Shown here in pieces: positions 35,612-46,859 of a stretch of 64,000 nucleotides of DNA; within the stretch, counting starts at the first letter, position 1; each line of letters opens with the position of its first letter. The translations under genes were made by a program, and so were the position numbers. Source of the DNA: Ceratothoa steindachneri (lineage: Eukaryota; Arthropoda; Malacostraca; Isopoda; Cymothoidae); the NCBI GenBank assembly GCA_963969495.1, contig OZ018318.1:101423141-101487140 (forward strand). The letters are read 5' to 3'. Below the pieces are notes generated by a model. That model was not told the origin of the DNA. It did no database searches and was given only the letters and a program-made list of their open reading frames with translations.

Positions 35612-37297
35612 ATGCAAGGGTCGGCGTCCATAGCCACCACGCCGATGTCTGCCAAGCGGACGCGGAATGGGTTAAGTCCACCCTCACCGAACGAGACTTC
35701 CACGCCGAAGAGGACCGCCCGAAAACTGGAGCCGAAGTTCTCACAGGCAGAGGAGGCCCCCAGCGATGAAAGCGGTCGCCTCGTCATCGACGAGAGCCCC
35801 CAGACCGAGGAGGCCCAGCAGGAGAATGAGGAAGGCTAGGTAACAGTGTCTCATTCCCGACGAGGACCTCGGCACAAGTTTAAACTGGTGCACCAGAGCA
35901 ACACTAGCAGTGTCTACCAGGCTGTGACGGAGCTGGAGAGAGCACACCCTGGCCTGCGGATAGTCATTCGCCCTACTCTCAACGGCGAATACGTCCTCAC
36001 CCCGAAGGACGATGGGTCGGAGGCCATGCTGCGCCGCCTTGCCGAGGAGGGGGATCGAGTGATCCTGCTCGACCCCAGAGGGAAGAGGCACAAGTTGGTG
36101 CTTCAACGGTATCCGACCCCTCTGCCACTCCAGGCCGTCGAGGCTCACCCCCACGTGCTCTCGGCAACATGGCTCCTCGCACACAGAGACAAGGTCCCAA
36201 CCAGGCAGATCCTTGTAGTGTACGAGGGGCCACCACCACCCAAGCTGGACCTGGGCAGCTGGGGCCGCTACGCCCTGCGCCCCTACCAAGGTGAGCCTGT
36301 GAGATGCTACAAGTGCCAGCGCTTCGGGCATCTCCAGGCCATGTGCTAAAACTCCTTCAAGTGCGGCGTGTGCAGCCAAGCGCACCCAACGGAGGAGTGT
36401 ATCGGTCGTCTCAAGGCCAGCGAGTCCACCACGGCACGGTGCCCCAACTGCACCAAGGGGCACCACGCTTAGAACACGAAGTGCCCCGAGCGAAAGAGAA
36501 GGATGCCACGGGGTCACCGGTGGCAGCAGCAGCAGCAGATGGAACCACGTACCTCCCCAACCCAAAGAAGAGAGCGTTGGTTCATTGTCACGCCACCCCC
36601 AATCGGGTCGGCGTGGGTTAGCCATCAACCCGCGACTCTCGGCCTGCCCGGCACACGTCTGGGGGGTACACAGGAGGGAAAGCGGCAAAGGCAGGGGGAA
36701 CCACGTGGGCCTTCCCAGCAACAAGGCAACCGACGCCTTGTTTCAGCGCCACCACCAAACAGGCCGGCGTGGGCTTCCCAACCACCCCTTACCCCTCAAC
36801 AGCCTGGCACAAGTCAGGTCGAGACAGGGGAAGAGGACAGGCAGGGAGCGAGAGAGGGTACCAGTAGCTGCACAGCCAGCAACTCCACTCACACCTCCAC
36901 CCAGCAACCCACCCCCTCTGTCCCCAAGCTACAGAGGAGGAAGGGACACAGGCGTCAGGCCCACCGCGCCCGCCCAGACGAGGAGCAGTCCACGGTGCTA
37001 CCCAATGCCCAACCAGCGACAGGGTCTCAACTTGGACCCCCAGGTTATTGCGAGGGACTCAATAAGGAGGGCAGAGCCATCGTGGACGTCATCCTCGCGT
37101 GTGTCGTACAGCTGGTGAAGAAGCTGCTCCACCGCCGGCAGGGCACCGCAGCCCCCACCGAGCAGGACCTCGACGCACTCCTCCGCGAAGAGGTGTTAAC
37201 CGCCGTCACAGAGGGTGCCCTCCAGCCCCCACTATCATCTACCACGCCGAGAGGTCCCACCCAACACCCTCTGCACCACCGCACGCCCACAACCAAG
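35612..37297 (+). pseudogene. LINE ORF1 (zinc-knuckle RNA-binding protein)
   Basis: A single frame runs from ATG 35612 to ORF2, interrupted by three stops (35837, 36347 and 36470). The N-terminal part is Ser/Thr/Pro/Glu-rich. The middle (about codons 85-230) includes ALRPYQGEP directly before the knuckles CYKCQRFGHLQAMC, CGVCSQAHPTEEC and CPNCTKGHHA. After them comes a long Pro/Gln/Arg-rich region, then an Arg-Leu-rich helix (VDVILACVVQLVKKLL). These proteins coat LINE RNA. The frame is continuous with the ORF2 frame at 37298, so the natural ORF1 stop is either lost or masked by an indel. Confidence 0.8.
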
Positions 37298-40200
37298 ATG
37301 GAGGCGCGGATTGACATCCCAGCCCACGCACCGGCGCCCACGCTGAGGGTGCTGCAGTGGAATGTGCAGGGGCTCCGCCCAAGAAACATGAGCTGCTGCA
37401 AGCCGTCTTCCAAGAAGACCTGGACCTGGTTCTACTACAGGAGACTCTCACGCCCGCCAGCTTTGAATGGCGAGTAGCAGGCTACACCCTCCACTCGCTT
37501 CCGGCTGGTGACGGAAATGGGCGTGGCTGTGCAGCCCTCATACGAAACACCATCCCGCACAAGAGGATCGCCCGCACCCGTGTACTATGGTGACGGCGTG
37601 GAGGTCCTGGCACTGGAGCTACAGCTGGGGCCGCTCACTCTCATTGTATACAATATATACAGGAGCCAGCGGTACCCGCTGGATGTTGGCGAGCTGCTCT
37701 CCCTCGCATCCCACTGCAGCCTCCTTGTAGCGGGCGACTTCAACGCCCACCACCCCGTGCTGCAGTCTGTGTCACCCACTAACGTGACCGGGCGCCACCT
37801 TGCCGACCTGCTCGAAGAAGTTCCTGCCGTTCGACTACTGAACACAGGGGAGGCTACGCACGTCCATGGGGGGCGGCTCGACCTCACGCTGGTGTCGGGC
37901 GACCTACAGTTCAGTGCCACCTGGCAGGTCCACCCTACCCTCACCAGCGACCATTACGGGACCCTCACCACCATCACTGTGGCCCCACCAGCTCCTCCTC
38001 TCTCACCGCCCAAGGGAAACGTCAGGAGGGCGGATTGGGCAAAGTTCCAAGCCTCCCTGGCCGAATGGTGGTCCACGTATGTGCCTCCGGCGGACCTGCA
38101 CCTGCAGGAGAGGGACCTTACGGCGGCCATAGAGAGTGCAGCTTACGCGGCCATGCCCAGGACAGCCTCAAATCGCCGCCGGCGCCCGGACTGGTGGTTT
38201 TATAACAAGGAAGTCCGGGAGCACAATCACCGCGTCAACGTCCACAGGAGGTTGTACGAGAAGCGCCCAACGGCCATCAACCTGCAGCTCCTGTAGGACG
38301 TGGTAGCCCGCGCGCGACAGGTGTCCCTGAGGGCCAGGGAGGCAAAGTGGCTGGAGTGGTGCGCCTCTTACAGCCAACACACCTCCCTCGGCCAGCTGTG
38401 GGGGAGCTTCGTGGTTGGCAGGCCGTCTGCCGCCCTTCTGGAAGGACGCCGACATCCAGCCCATTCCCAAGCCGAAGGATCACACCACCTTCAGGCCAAT
38501 CTCCCTCCTGAGCTGCACCGGAAAAACAGCGGAGAAGATGGTGCTGACTCGCCTACAGTGGAGCGTGGGAAGCCTTCATCACCACGTGTTCGGCTACACC
38601 AGGGGGGTGAGCACTGCGGACTGCCTCATCACCCTCCTGGCTCACGCCAACAACCAGCCCACCATCATAGTCTTCCTTGACCTCGAGAAGGCTTTCGAGC
38701 TGGCTAGCCCCCACGCCATACTGGCCGCCCTTGTGAGGAAGGGCATCCGAGGGAGACTGCTAAGCTGGCTCCAGGACTACCTTCACCAGCGCCGAGCCTG
38801 CGTGAAGTTCCAGGGTCACAAGTCTTCCTACCTTACCTTCAAGAACGGGACACCCCAGGGCGGCATCCTCAGCCCGTTCCTTTTCAACGTGCTGATGGAA
38901 CAGCTGGTCGCCCTCCCCTATCGGGAAGGAACCATCCTCTTTAGCTACGCCAACGACCTGGCGCTCGTCGTCACCGGGCGCGGCGACAAGCTTGCGCGGG
39001 CCCAAGAAGCGCTGCACCTCATCACTGCCAAGTGCGAAGAGCTGGGGCTCAAGATCTCGGCAGAGAAGTCCCGGGCCATGGCCATCAAGACTTGCACACC
39101 TGCTGGCCAGCAACTTCGCGTCCAAGGAGTCGGCCTGGCCTGGACCGACTCCTACCAGTACCTCGGAGTGTGGGTGGACAGACGGCTGTCCTTCACGCAG
39201 CATGTCACGAACCTGAGGGAGCGGACGCAGGCCCGGCTGAATGTGATGAGGGCCATGACGCGGCCGAGCGCTGGTGCAACCTTCTCCGTCCTCCGCCTCT
39301 ACTACCTCCAGGCAGTGTGCTCCCTATTGGACAACAGTGCACCGGTCCTTGTAGCGCTGCCCAGGTAGCAGCAACAGCGCCTGGAGGTGATACAAAACAC
39401 CGCCATGAGGACCATGTTAGGGGCACCCAAGTGGTGCACTGCCTGTGTCATGCAGAGTGAGGCCAACATGGTGCCCCTCACCGCCAGGGTGGATTGCATT
39501 GTGGCCTGTCGGGTGGACAGTGTGCTCCAGCGCGACGTTGAAGGTGTTGCGCAGAGGAGACTCCGAATGGCCGTGGCGCAGGGCATCGAGTGCCTGCGTA
39601 ACAACAGGTGGCTCGTAAACGTCAGCCTAGCAACCAACTCCCTCAACCGGGCAGGGAATTGGCTGTGGCACGACCCCGACAACCCCAACCCCGCCTACGT
39701 TCCACCACCAGCATGGGACCCCCCCGCCGCACACTTCACCGCCACACAGTTGCCCGACAGCAAAGCGAACTGCCTCACCGAGGAGCTGCGCCAGCACGCC
39801 CTCATGGCCATGTCTGAGGTCACGGAGCCAGGCAGCGCAGTGTACTTCACCGACGGCTCCGTCGACCCTGACAGCGGGAGGTCCGGTGCCGCCTTCGTCA
39901 CGAGCGGCTTGACGCAAGCGTGGAGGACATCAGACTACTGCTCCACCCTCCAGACGGAGCTGGTAGCAATCCTGCACGCCCTCCAGCACGGTCTGCTCCG
40001 CCGGGAGGCCACTGTGGTGATACACACTGACTCTCGGTCGGGACTACAGGCGCTGCAGCACGCCCACGCCCACACCCGGGACAACATCCACCTCACCACC
40101 ACAATCCTGTGCACCCTGCAGGACCTGGCAGCTCAGGGCAGGCGTGTCCGGCTCCACTGGATTCCCAGCCACGTTGGCGTGCGCGGCAACGATGCTGCCG

Positions 40201-40706
40201 ACGAAGCTGCCAAGCGAGCCGCCCACGGCCCCATCATCACCTGGACCGTGCGCCCCAGCCTGCAGCAGCTCAAGGTGCAGGTTAAACGCAGGGCCGCCCA
40301 GAACGCCCACCAGCAGCACCAAGAATGGGAAGCAATCAAGAGGCAAGCGGCGTGGTATGCTGCAGCCAGAGCCTATCGCCCACTGAACCCATCCTTCCAG
40401 CAGCCCAGAGCGAACGGCGTGCTGCTACAGCGTGTGAGGCTGAGCTACTCCACGCGGGAAGAGCTGCACGCCGACTTTGTGGCAGGGAGGTGCGAACACT
40501 GCGGCGGCCGCTCCCGGCGCCCACTGATGCACTACCTCCTCTCCTGCCCAGCCACCGCCCGCCTCAGGCCAGAGCGAGTGCCAGCCCCTCCCCCTGTAAG
40601 AGGCGCCCTACTGAGGGCGCGAGAGGCTAGAGCCGCCCAGGTGGTCCGCCACACCCCAACGAACGAGCTGCTGGAGGTGCTGAGAACAGCACTCCCTCCG
40701 CGCTGA
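37298..40706 (+). pseudogene. LINE ORF2: endonuclease, reverse transcriptase, RNase H
   Basis: Starts at MEARIDIPAHAPAP. The endonuclease has LRVLQWNVQGLRP, DLVLLQETL, GRGCAALI, LLVAGDFNAHHP and SDHYGTL, so the catalytic Asn, Glu, Asp and His positions are visible; two frameshifts (near 37385 and 37590) break it. A stop at 38294 and a likely deletion near 38405 remove the start of the RT. The RT then runs in one frame with RPISLLSCTGK, DLEKAFE, NGTPQGGILSPFLF and SYANDLALV, in which the first Asp of the ADD motif is Asn. One stop at 39366. RNase H is complete in its acidic residues: YFTDGSV, TELVAI, HTDSRS and GNDAADEAA. The final Cys/His segment (CEHCGGRSRRPLMHYLLSC) ends before the stop at 40706. 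It cannot be translated whole. Confidence 0.9.
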
Positions 40707-41034
40707 TCGCCGCTCGCGCCCAGCTGGGCGACAGGTGATGAAGACCGACGCCACCCACTTGCAGCAGACAAGAAACGCGTGGGACGCTCCACCGCGTCTT
40801 ACTGCACGCCAACACTGACGGGCTGCCCGCTTTGTGTAATGTGTGCATTTATACATGTATTTATATTTATACATGTATTTATACATGTATTTATACATGT
40901 ATCATATTATTACTGTATTTGTCTTTTTTGTTGTTGTTTTTTTTGTTTGTTTGTTTTGTTTTTATTTTATTATTATTTGTATTATGATTATGTATAAATG
41001 TACGCTATTGCACAATAAACCTAAAAAAAAGAAG

Positions 41035-41046
41035 AAAAAGTTTCTT
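41035..41046. repeat. target-site duplication, right copy
   Basis: AAAAAGTTTCTT after the LINE A-rich tail; matches 35268-35279. Confidence 0.8.
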
Positions 41047-42165
41047 AATAAACTCATTGAGCCCCTTCAACCTTCCATAATAGTTTCTAAAATGCCTACA
41101 TATTTAGTAATTTCAGTGATGGGTTTTTTTAAACTATAGTTTAAGAAAAATCTTATTCATTTTTAAAAGATATTTTTCCTAAATTAACCCCCAGGTAGTT
41201 TTATAAACAAATTACCAATAGAGTTTCTTCAGCACTATAGATCCTATCTCTTTAGAGTTCCGCAGTGATGCTGTTTATTTATTTAAATGTCCCAGTTGTA
41301 CTGGAGCCTCTTACATTGGCAGCATTGTCAGGTCTCTTGTAGCTAGGTTCTCTGCTTATATGGGAAGTAGTTGGCGCACAGGCAAAATATCAAGTAAAAA
41401 TGAGAAGTCTTCTATTAGGGAACACGCCATAAATTGTAAAACTGACATTTCTATTGCTAATTTTAAAGTATTAGCCTTTAATAACAACCAACAATGCCTA
41501 AGAACTCTTGAAACTTTATATAAAAAACTTTGCAAACCTACACTCAATGAAGATTTAAGTACAATATCGTTATTAATTAACTAAATTTTAACTACTGTTT
41601 GGTTAGTTGTTTTTTACCCATTCTCTCAAGCGTCACTGTACCTATAAATATTAGGCCCTTATTAAATTCACCATTCACTCTCTAGGATGGATACACTTTA
41701 GTAAATACCAAAGGCAACCAATTTTTCTGTTAAAATGTCTTTACTCTTACAGTTTTTAATTAATTAATTTTTACAAATTTTAAAACAAAGTTTAAATTTT
41801 TTTTTTTTATTATAGTTGATTATCTTAACTATTTTTTTAGTCCGTTTTCAAGCAAATTTAACTACTGCCAGGTCAATTACTTTCACAGTATTTAATTCAT
41901 TAATTTTTACAAATTTTAAAACAGATTTTAAATTTATTGTTATTATAGTTATTTATCTTAACCACTTTTAGTCAGTTTTCAAACAAATTTAACTATTGGC
42001 AAGTCATATTTTAAAATTTTTAATTTATAATTATTATACAATTTATTGATATTTAATAATTGTCACCCTTTAAAGCAATTCAATGTCTTATTTTTTATGT
42101 ATTAATTTTAGCAACCTTGTATTTTAGCCTAAAGATGAAAACTTGAGTAATACTTCGCAGGCTAC
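41047..42165 (+). pseudogene. Penelope-like element, downstream part after LINE insertion
   Basis: Resumes at NKLIEPLQPSIIVSK (end of the RT thumb and linker), passes a damaged segment, and re-enters in frame at DAVYLFKCPSCTGASYIGSI (about 41270), the GIY-YIG nuclease with its CX2C and YIG. It continues with ARFSAYMGSSWRTGKI and IREHAINCKTDISIANFKVL and stops at 41584 after LSTISLLIN. The protein is close to that at 21733-22280, so it is the same subfamily. A 580-base tail with two diverged copies of an AT-rich segment (about 41755-41890 and 41880-42010) ends near 42165 after AAGATGAAAACTTGAG. Confidence 0.8.
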
Positions 42166-42489
42166 AATTTTGGACTACAGCATATCTCTTATGACTAATC
42201 ACGGCGTTATATTTTTTTGTCGTTTTGGGGATTTGGAACTACTAGTCTGTATTATTTAATAAATATCTGCGCTTCTGCTCGTTATAGCTTTTTCTAAGTT
42301 AGGTAAGGTTTGTTGATGTCTTTTATTGTTTTTTTTGGGTTTTCGTATTTTTGTTTCTCAGTGAACGATAACAGCTTCTTACTGGCAACGTCGTAGCTAT
42401 AAATAGAACCCGCTTAGCATTTGTGACCATCGTTCACGACAGAATACAGAAGAAACGACAAATATACCAAAATCAAGACCTTTCACACC
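42166..42489. other. unassigned short stretch
   Basis: No motif recognised; includes the boundary with the Jockey-like fragment. Confidence 0.4.
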
Positions 42490-43309
42490 ACGCTCAGACG
42501 TTCCCCAAGGAAGCGTACTGGCACCCACACTCTACATCATGTTCACAAACGACACCCCACGCCCACCAATAAACTGCGTTCACATCTACATAGTGGCCTA
42601 CGCCGATGACGAGACCATTCTCGTCAGCGGCCGGGCCCCAGAAGAAATCGCGCTCCACGCACAAAGAATACTAGACGAGAAGACAGATTACGAGGATAAA
42701 TGGCTGATTGCCACGAATCCTCAGAAGACACAGATGACACTCTACGGCGCTAGAGACCACTTCATGCACAACCTACAAATCTACTCACACACACCAGACA
42801 TGATCCACCAAAACCCAACAAGGCTCGCATACACTCAACGCAGCACCAAAATCCTGGGGGTAACTTTCGACAAGTCCCTCAGGTTCAACTTACACCAAAA
42901 CATAATACAAGCAAGAGCCTCACGTACAAACACATCGCTGGGTAGGTTCTACCCTGCGAGCCAAAAACTAAAACTACACTTATATAAAGCACTCGTGCGT
43001 CCCATTCTCACGTACGCCCCGCTGTCGCTCGTAGCTGCGAGCGACACGTGGAAGCGAAAGGCTCAGCGCATTCAGAACTCTGCTCTGAAGCGCGCTTGCC
43101 GTTCGCCGCGGTACTCGAGAATGGACGCACTACATTATAACAATAAACTAGCTCCTCTCAACACTTACGCTCACACCAGACTCACTAAACAACTCGACAA
43201 ACTCACCACAGACCCACTATACACCTCGCTACACGTGAGAAGGTACGCGATGGCGCCGCGATATCCCGCGGCCCACGAACACCCGCTGCCAGTACCGTTC
43301 TTCGCATAA
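42490..43309 (+). pseudogene. Jockey-type LINE reverse transcriptase, 3' half
   Basis: An open frame covers the RT from the template grip (SDVPQGSVLAPTLY) through the catalytic YADDETIL (Asp pair intact, about 42600), the DKWLIATNPQKTQ region, STKILGVTFDKSLRF, and the thumb (KLHLYKALVRPILTYAP), ending at PVPFFA before the stop at 43307. The frame from 42539 has no internal stop (256 codons). The copy is 5' truncated, lacking endonuclease and early RT, as typical for LINE insertions. The 3' leader probably continues to about 43640. It may belong with the ORF1 at 30413, but that is not shown. Confidence 0.85.
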
Positions 43310-44141
43310 ACCAGTAGGCATCATGAATAGCGCGTTTCCGGATGAGCAGTCAGCCTCCCCCTCCTGACCTACCCCCAACCCTCGTCCAGTCAATACTACA
43401 TAGCCTACGCCCCCACAACAACACAACGCATCGGTGTATAGCCACCAACCTATCAACTCTCGCTGTCCTTTTCGTAAATGTTTTCCGCAACGCTCCTCTC
43501 TGACTACCTGACTGCCGTATCACATACAGCGGTCCCTTTCTGTTCTTTCTATACACAACAAGCAAGCAAATTTGTTTCTCTTTCGCTATTGCTTTTTCAT
43601 GCTCTAGTTGTGCTGCTTCGTTATTCGAATTTGGGTTTATTTTGCATGACTGCGAAAAACTTTTAGATTATTTAGAGGCGCATAAACTAATCAGTAAACC
43701 TATAAAAGTTAGTATTGTTTGTCATTAGGTTAGGTTTTTCTGCCAGTAAAAAGCTGTTGGGGAAAAACCCCCCAGTAAATTCAAGGGAACTGCTCGTGGG
43801 GGAGATATCACTGCGAGGAGACTACCCTGCGAAGATCCTGAGTTTCAATCAATTGGGGGGGGGTCTGGGGGGGCGCAGCCTCCCAGTATATACTCATATA
43901 CACAAAAATATAACGCCGTAATTGTTCACATCTGACGCTACCGTCTGATATCATAAGACATATATTATAGCCCAAAATTGTAGCCTAAAAACAGCGCCAC
44001 CTACCGTGCGCCCCGAAACTAAAGTGTTACCAAAACTTGTAGTTTTCAAAACGTTGTGAAAATTAAAAGATGTTACATCCGTTTCTGGTAGATCTAGAAT
44101 TTATCCTCAATATCAAATGCAGGCTTCATGGCCAAGTTCTG

Positions 44142-44148
<7 letters not shown>
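43310..44148. other. LINE 3' leader and unassigned sequence
   Basis: The first 300 bases are C-rich and non-coding, probably the LINE tail. The rest has G-runs (GGGGGGG near 43857 and 43870) and no recognised element. Confidence 0.4.

Positions 44149-44189
<41 letters not shown>
44149..44189. repeat. (TA)n, insertion site of the LTR element
   Basis: TA run whose last five bases, ATATA, are repeated at 51247 after the right LTR. Confidence 0.9.
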
Positions 44190-44190
<1 letters not shown>

Positions 44191-44236
44191 GTCGAGGAAT
44201 AGGCCGAGGGGTGGTTGGAGTTTTCCCTGACTCTTA

Positions 44237-44323
<87 letters not shown>

Positions 44324-45104
44324 TATTATCCCAAATGCGGAGGGGTCGTCGTACTACTCCTTCTACTTCGTTCAGCCCGTGCCCTGAATGGGTGATTAAC
44401 TTAGAGTGCTTAGAGGTTGGGTACAGAGGGATTGGAATGAACTTTGCCAGCAAGCGACCCAAAGGAAGTTAGATATGCAACAATATGAACTCCGAGGAAT
44501 CTTGGGTGCCTCTGTGAGGGAGGGGGGTGGGGTGAAGTGACTTATCGACGCGTAGGGTCACGGAGAAAAGCCGAGATGTTGTTTTCTCGCGTAGGGAACC
44601 AGAGTGAGGCCGTTTGTAGCTTCGGCTCTGAAAACGCGAGTACGAGCCTGGGTCCGCACTGACTTGCAGACCAACGGGAAAGGAGCCTCCCTAACTGGGA
44701 CTGATCTCCTCTACACCGAGATAAATGACAATTCATGCCCCGCCAAATGCTGTGCAAGCTCTACTACCGAGAGTTAAAAGAATTCATCTTTATAATCGAA
44801 ACTCGGGAGAGGTTCAAAGGCTCCGTAAGTAGATTTGATATCAAAGCGCCCTTCTTCGGGTGAGAGAGGCTTGATTATCTCCTCCATTTCGTCCTTTGCA
44901 AACTTCCAGGAACCACCGGAAGCCAAGATCGGCTTGTATCTATCGATAACAAGTCGAGGAAGGAACGCGGTGGTTAGCTAAAATGGTTGGCGAGTTCTTC
45001 CGGCGGGAGACCATCAGATATCGGGCCGGAAGGGGAAGGTTTAATAACCTGCCCGCCCGGAACGGAGGTGGGAAAATGTGAGTCCATTATGCTATTCTCC
45101 TACA
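44190..45104 (-). repeat. 3' LTR (left on the map), 915 bp
   Basis: Begins CGTCGAGGAATAGGCCGAGG and ends ATTCTCCTACA, matching both ends of the right LTR (the right copy starts with TG). It contains a (TA)n at 44243-44321 and, at 44322-44486, a segment that does not match the right LTR. From GAACTCCGAGGAAT (44487) onward the two LTRs align with scattered changes. Confidence 0.9.
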
Positions 45105-45125
45105 TCCCTACCCATCCCGAGGGGA
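45105..45125 (-). other. polypurine tract
   Basis: On the minus strand, CCTCGGGATGGGTAGGGA lies directly before the LTR start TGTAGGAG, where a plus-strand primer is expected in an LTR retrotransposon. Confidence 0.6.
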
Positions 45126-45369
45126 CATTATTCTGAAGTGGAACAAGGGATAATGTCACAAGATATAAACTACTCGCAGTTACAATCTATATCTAAAATG
45201 AGATCCCAGAAATATACATACGCGAAACACACAGAAAAAAGTAAACATAATGAAATGGCACTATTTCGCTACAAGGTCTTAGAAATTACTGTTATAACTA
45301 GACATACAAAAAAACTAGAACATACATATATACAAAAAAAATTATAAAAATGGCCGCAAAGTTCTGGTT
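45126..45369. other. 3' non-coding part of the LTR element
   Basis: Between the RNase H stop and the polypurine tract. No integrase or other domain is present here, which supports RNase H being the last pol domain. Confidence 0.6.
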
Positions 45370-46790
45370 AGTCGCCACAACTAGGGCCTTCGTCTATCGG
45401 ATCGAGGGATAAATTATCAGCAATGACGTCATCCGTTTTTTTTACGTAAGATACATTGTATTGGTATTCTGACAATTTTTCAAGTAGACTAGTGGCCTAT
45501 GGTCCGTTTCGACAGTAAAACGTCTACCAATCAAGTACATCTTAAATTTTTGAATGCCATAAATGAATGCTAAAGCCTCAAGTTCTATAGTAGCGTATGC
45601 TCTTTCGCGAACCAACAGCTTCCGGCTCGCGTATGCCACTAGAAATGGGGTTCCTTCTTCCTCATATTGTAATAAAACGCACCCAATGCCGAAATTAGAG
45701 GTATCAGTTCGGATGCCAAATTTTTTTCTGGGGATTGGGCAAACGGAGGAGAAGAGACGAGACCATTTTTTTCTTTAGCTCGCCGAAACTCGCAGTCGCG
45801 GCGGGATTCCATAGGATGTGGTGTGGTGCGGTCTTTTAAAGAAGGTCATTGACGGGTGACGCTATGAAAGTGAATTGGGGGATGAATCACCGATAGAAGG
45901 AGACGGAGCCAAGAAACGAACGAAGCTGTTTCTTGGTTTTAGGGAGTGGCATGCCTTCTATTGCCTTAACTTTGTCCTCTTGGGGAGCTAATTGTCTCTC
46001 TCCTACTTTAAACCCTAAGTAAGAGATAGTGCTATGAGCAAAGTGGCACTTGGACGGCTTAATTGTCAATCCGTGGATCCTAAGCCGGTTTAGGAGTGAG
46101 CAGAGGGATTGAAGGTGCTCCTCCCCGGTGCGTGTGGCAATGTATACGTTGTCAAAGTAGAAAGAGACATTGCTCAACCCATCTTTAATTTTTCGCATCA
46201 TCCAGTTATAGTTACTGCAGGCAGTGACTAAACCAAAAGGGAGACGTGTGAATTCCATTAACTCCCTTTTCGGTGGGAAATGCGGTAAACTTCCTCACGG
46301 ATTTTCGAAGCGGCATTTGATAGTAGGCTTTGCACAAGTCTATTTCAGAAATGTACTTGGCCTTCTCAAATAAGTGCAGGTTCTGGTTGATAAGAGGGAT
46401 GAGTTCGGCATCGAATACCGTGACAGCATTTAACTTTCTAAAATCTACGCACATACGAAAAGATTGATCCGGCTTACGTACCACCACTATCGGGGAACAA
46501 TAACCCGACGAGGATGGTTCAATTATTTCTAATTTAAGGAGGTTCTCGACTTCTTCGCTGAAGGCCTTGCGAAGGTGGATTGGGAAAGGGTAAGCTTTAC
46601 TCCTAATTGGCTCCGTCGTGGTGAGAGAGATGTCATGCTCAATTTGTGTAGAACATCCTGGAGACTCGGAGATTACATCTGGGTATTCATTCAGTAGCAA
46701 GACAATCTGAAACGTCTCCATGGAACCGAGGTGAGGATTCACGTCGACTGCGGTGGCTAGGTCTTCATATTGTCTGAACAATATTTAATA
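45370..46790 (-). pseudogene. gypsy-type reverse transcriptase and RNase H
   Basis: Read leftward: the RT N-terminus (AYPFPIHLRKAFSEEVENLL, IIEPSSSGYCSPIVVVRKPD, FRMCVDFRKLNAVTVFDAEL), motif A with its Asp (ISEIDLCKAYYQMPL), a frameshift near 46240, motif B (FTRLPFGLVTACSN), motif C altered to FYFDNVYIAT where the second Asp is Asn, then TIKPSKCHFA and ISYLGFKVG. RNase H follows: ASRKLLVRERAYATIELEAL, FTVETDHRPLVYL, and the terminal DDVIADNLSLDP before a stop at about 45370. It directly follows the integrase end (HINMLKRYH at about 46875). The Asp-to-Asn change and frameshifts should abolish activity. Confidence 0.9.
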
Positions 46791-46859
46791 GGTCCCAAGG
46801 AAAGGATGCTTTCATTGTCCCTTCTTTGTCGAAGTCAACAATATTGTTAACACAAGCTC

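Larger units (their letters stand above)
35280..41034 (+). mobile_element. I-superfamily LINE with RNase H, 5.75 kb, inserted in a PLE
   Basis: Bounded by a 12-base duplication of the target. Structure: 5' leader 35280-35611 with repeated CCTCCTGTT phrases, ORF1 with zinc knuckles, ORF2 with apurinic endonuclease, RT and RNase H, a T-rich 3' leader with ATTTATACATGT repeats (40845-40900), AATAAA near 41013 and an A-rich tail. It is markedly GC-rich compared with its AT-rich surroundings, consistent with a distinct base-composition history. RNase H after RT places it in the I superfamily; the precise clade (I, LOA, R1 or other) is not resolved. Confidence 0.85.

Noticed and set aside
35741..36724. 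327-codon minus frame and other long minus frames opposite the GC-rich LINE
   Set aside because: Shadows of the plus-strand LINE ORF1 and ORF2, which have clear zinc-knuckle, endonuclease, RT and RNase H motifs.
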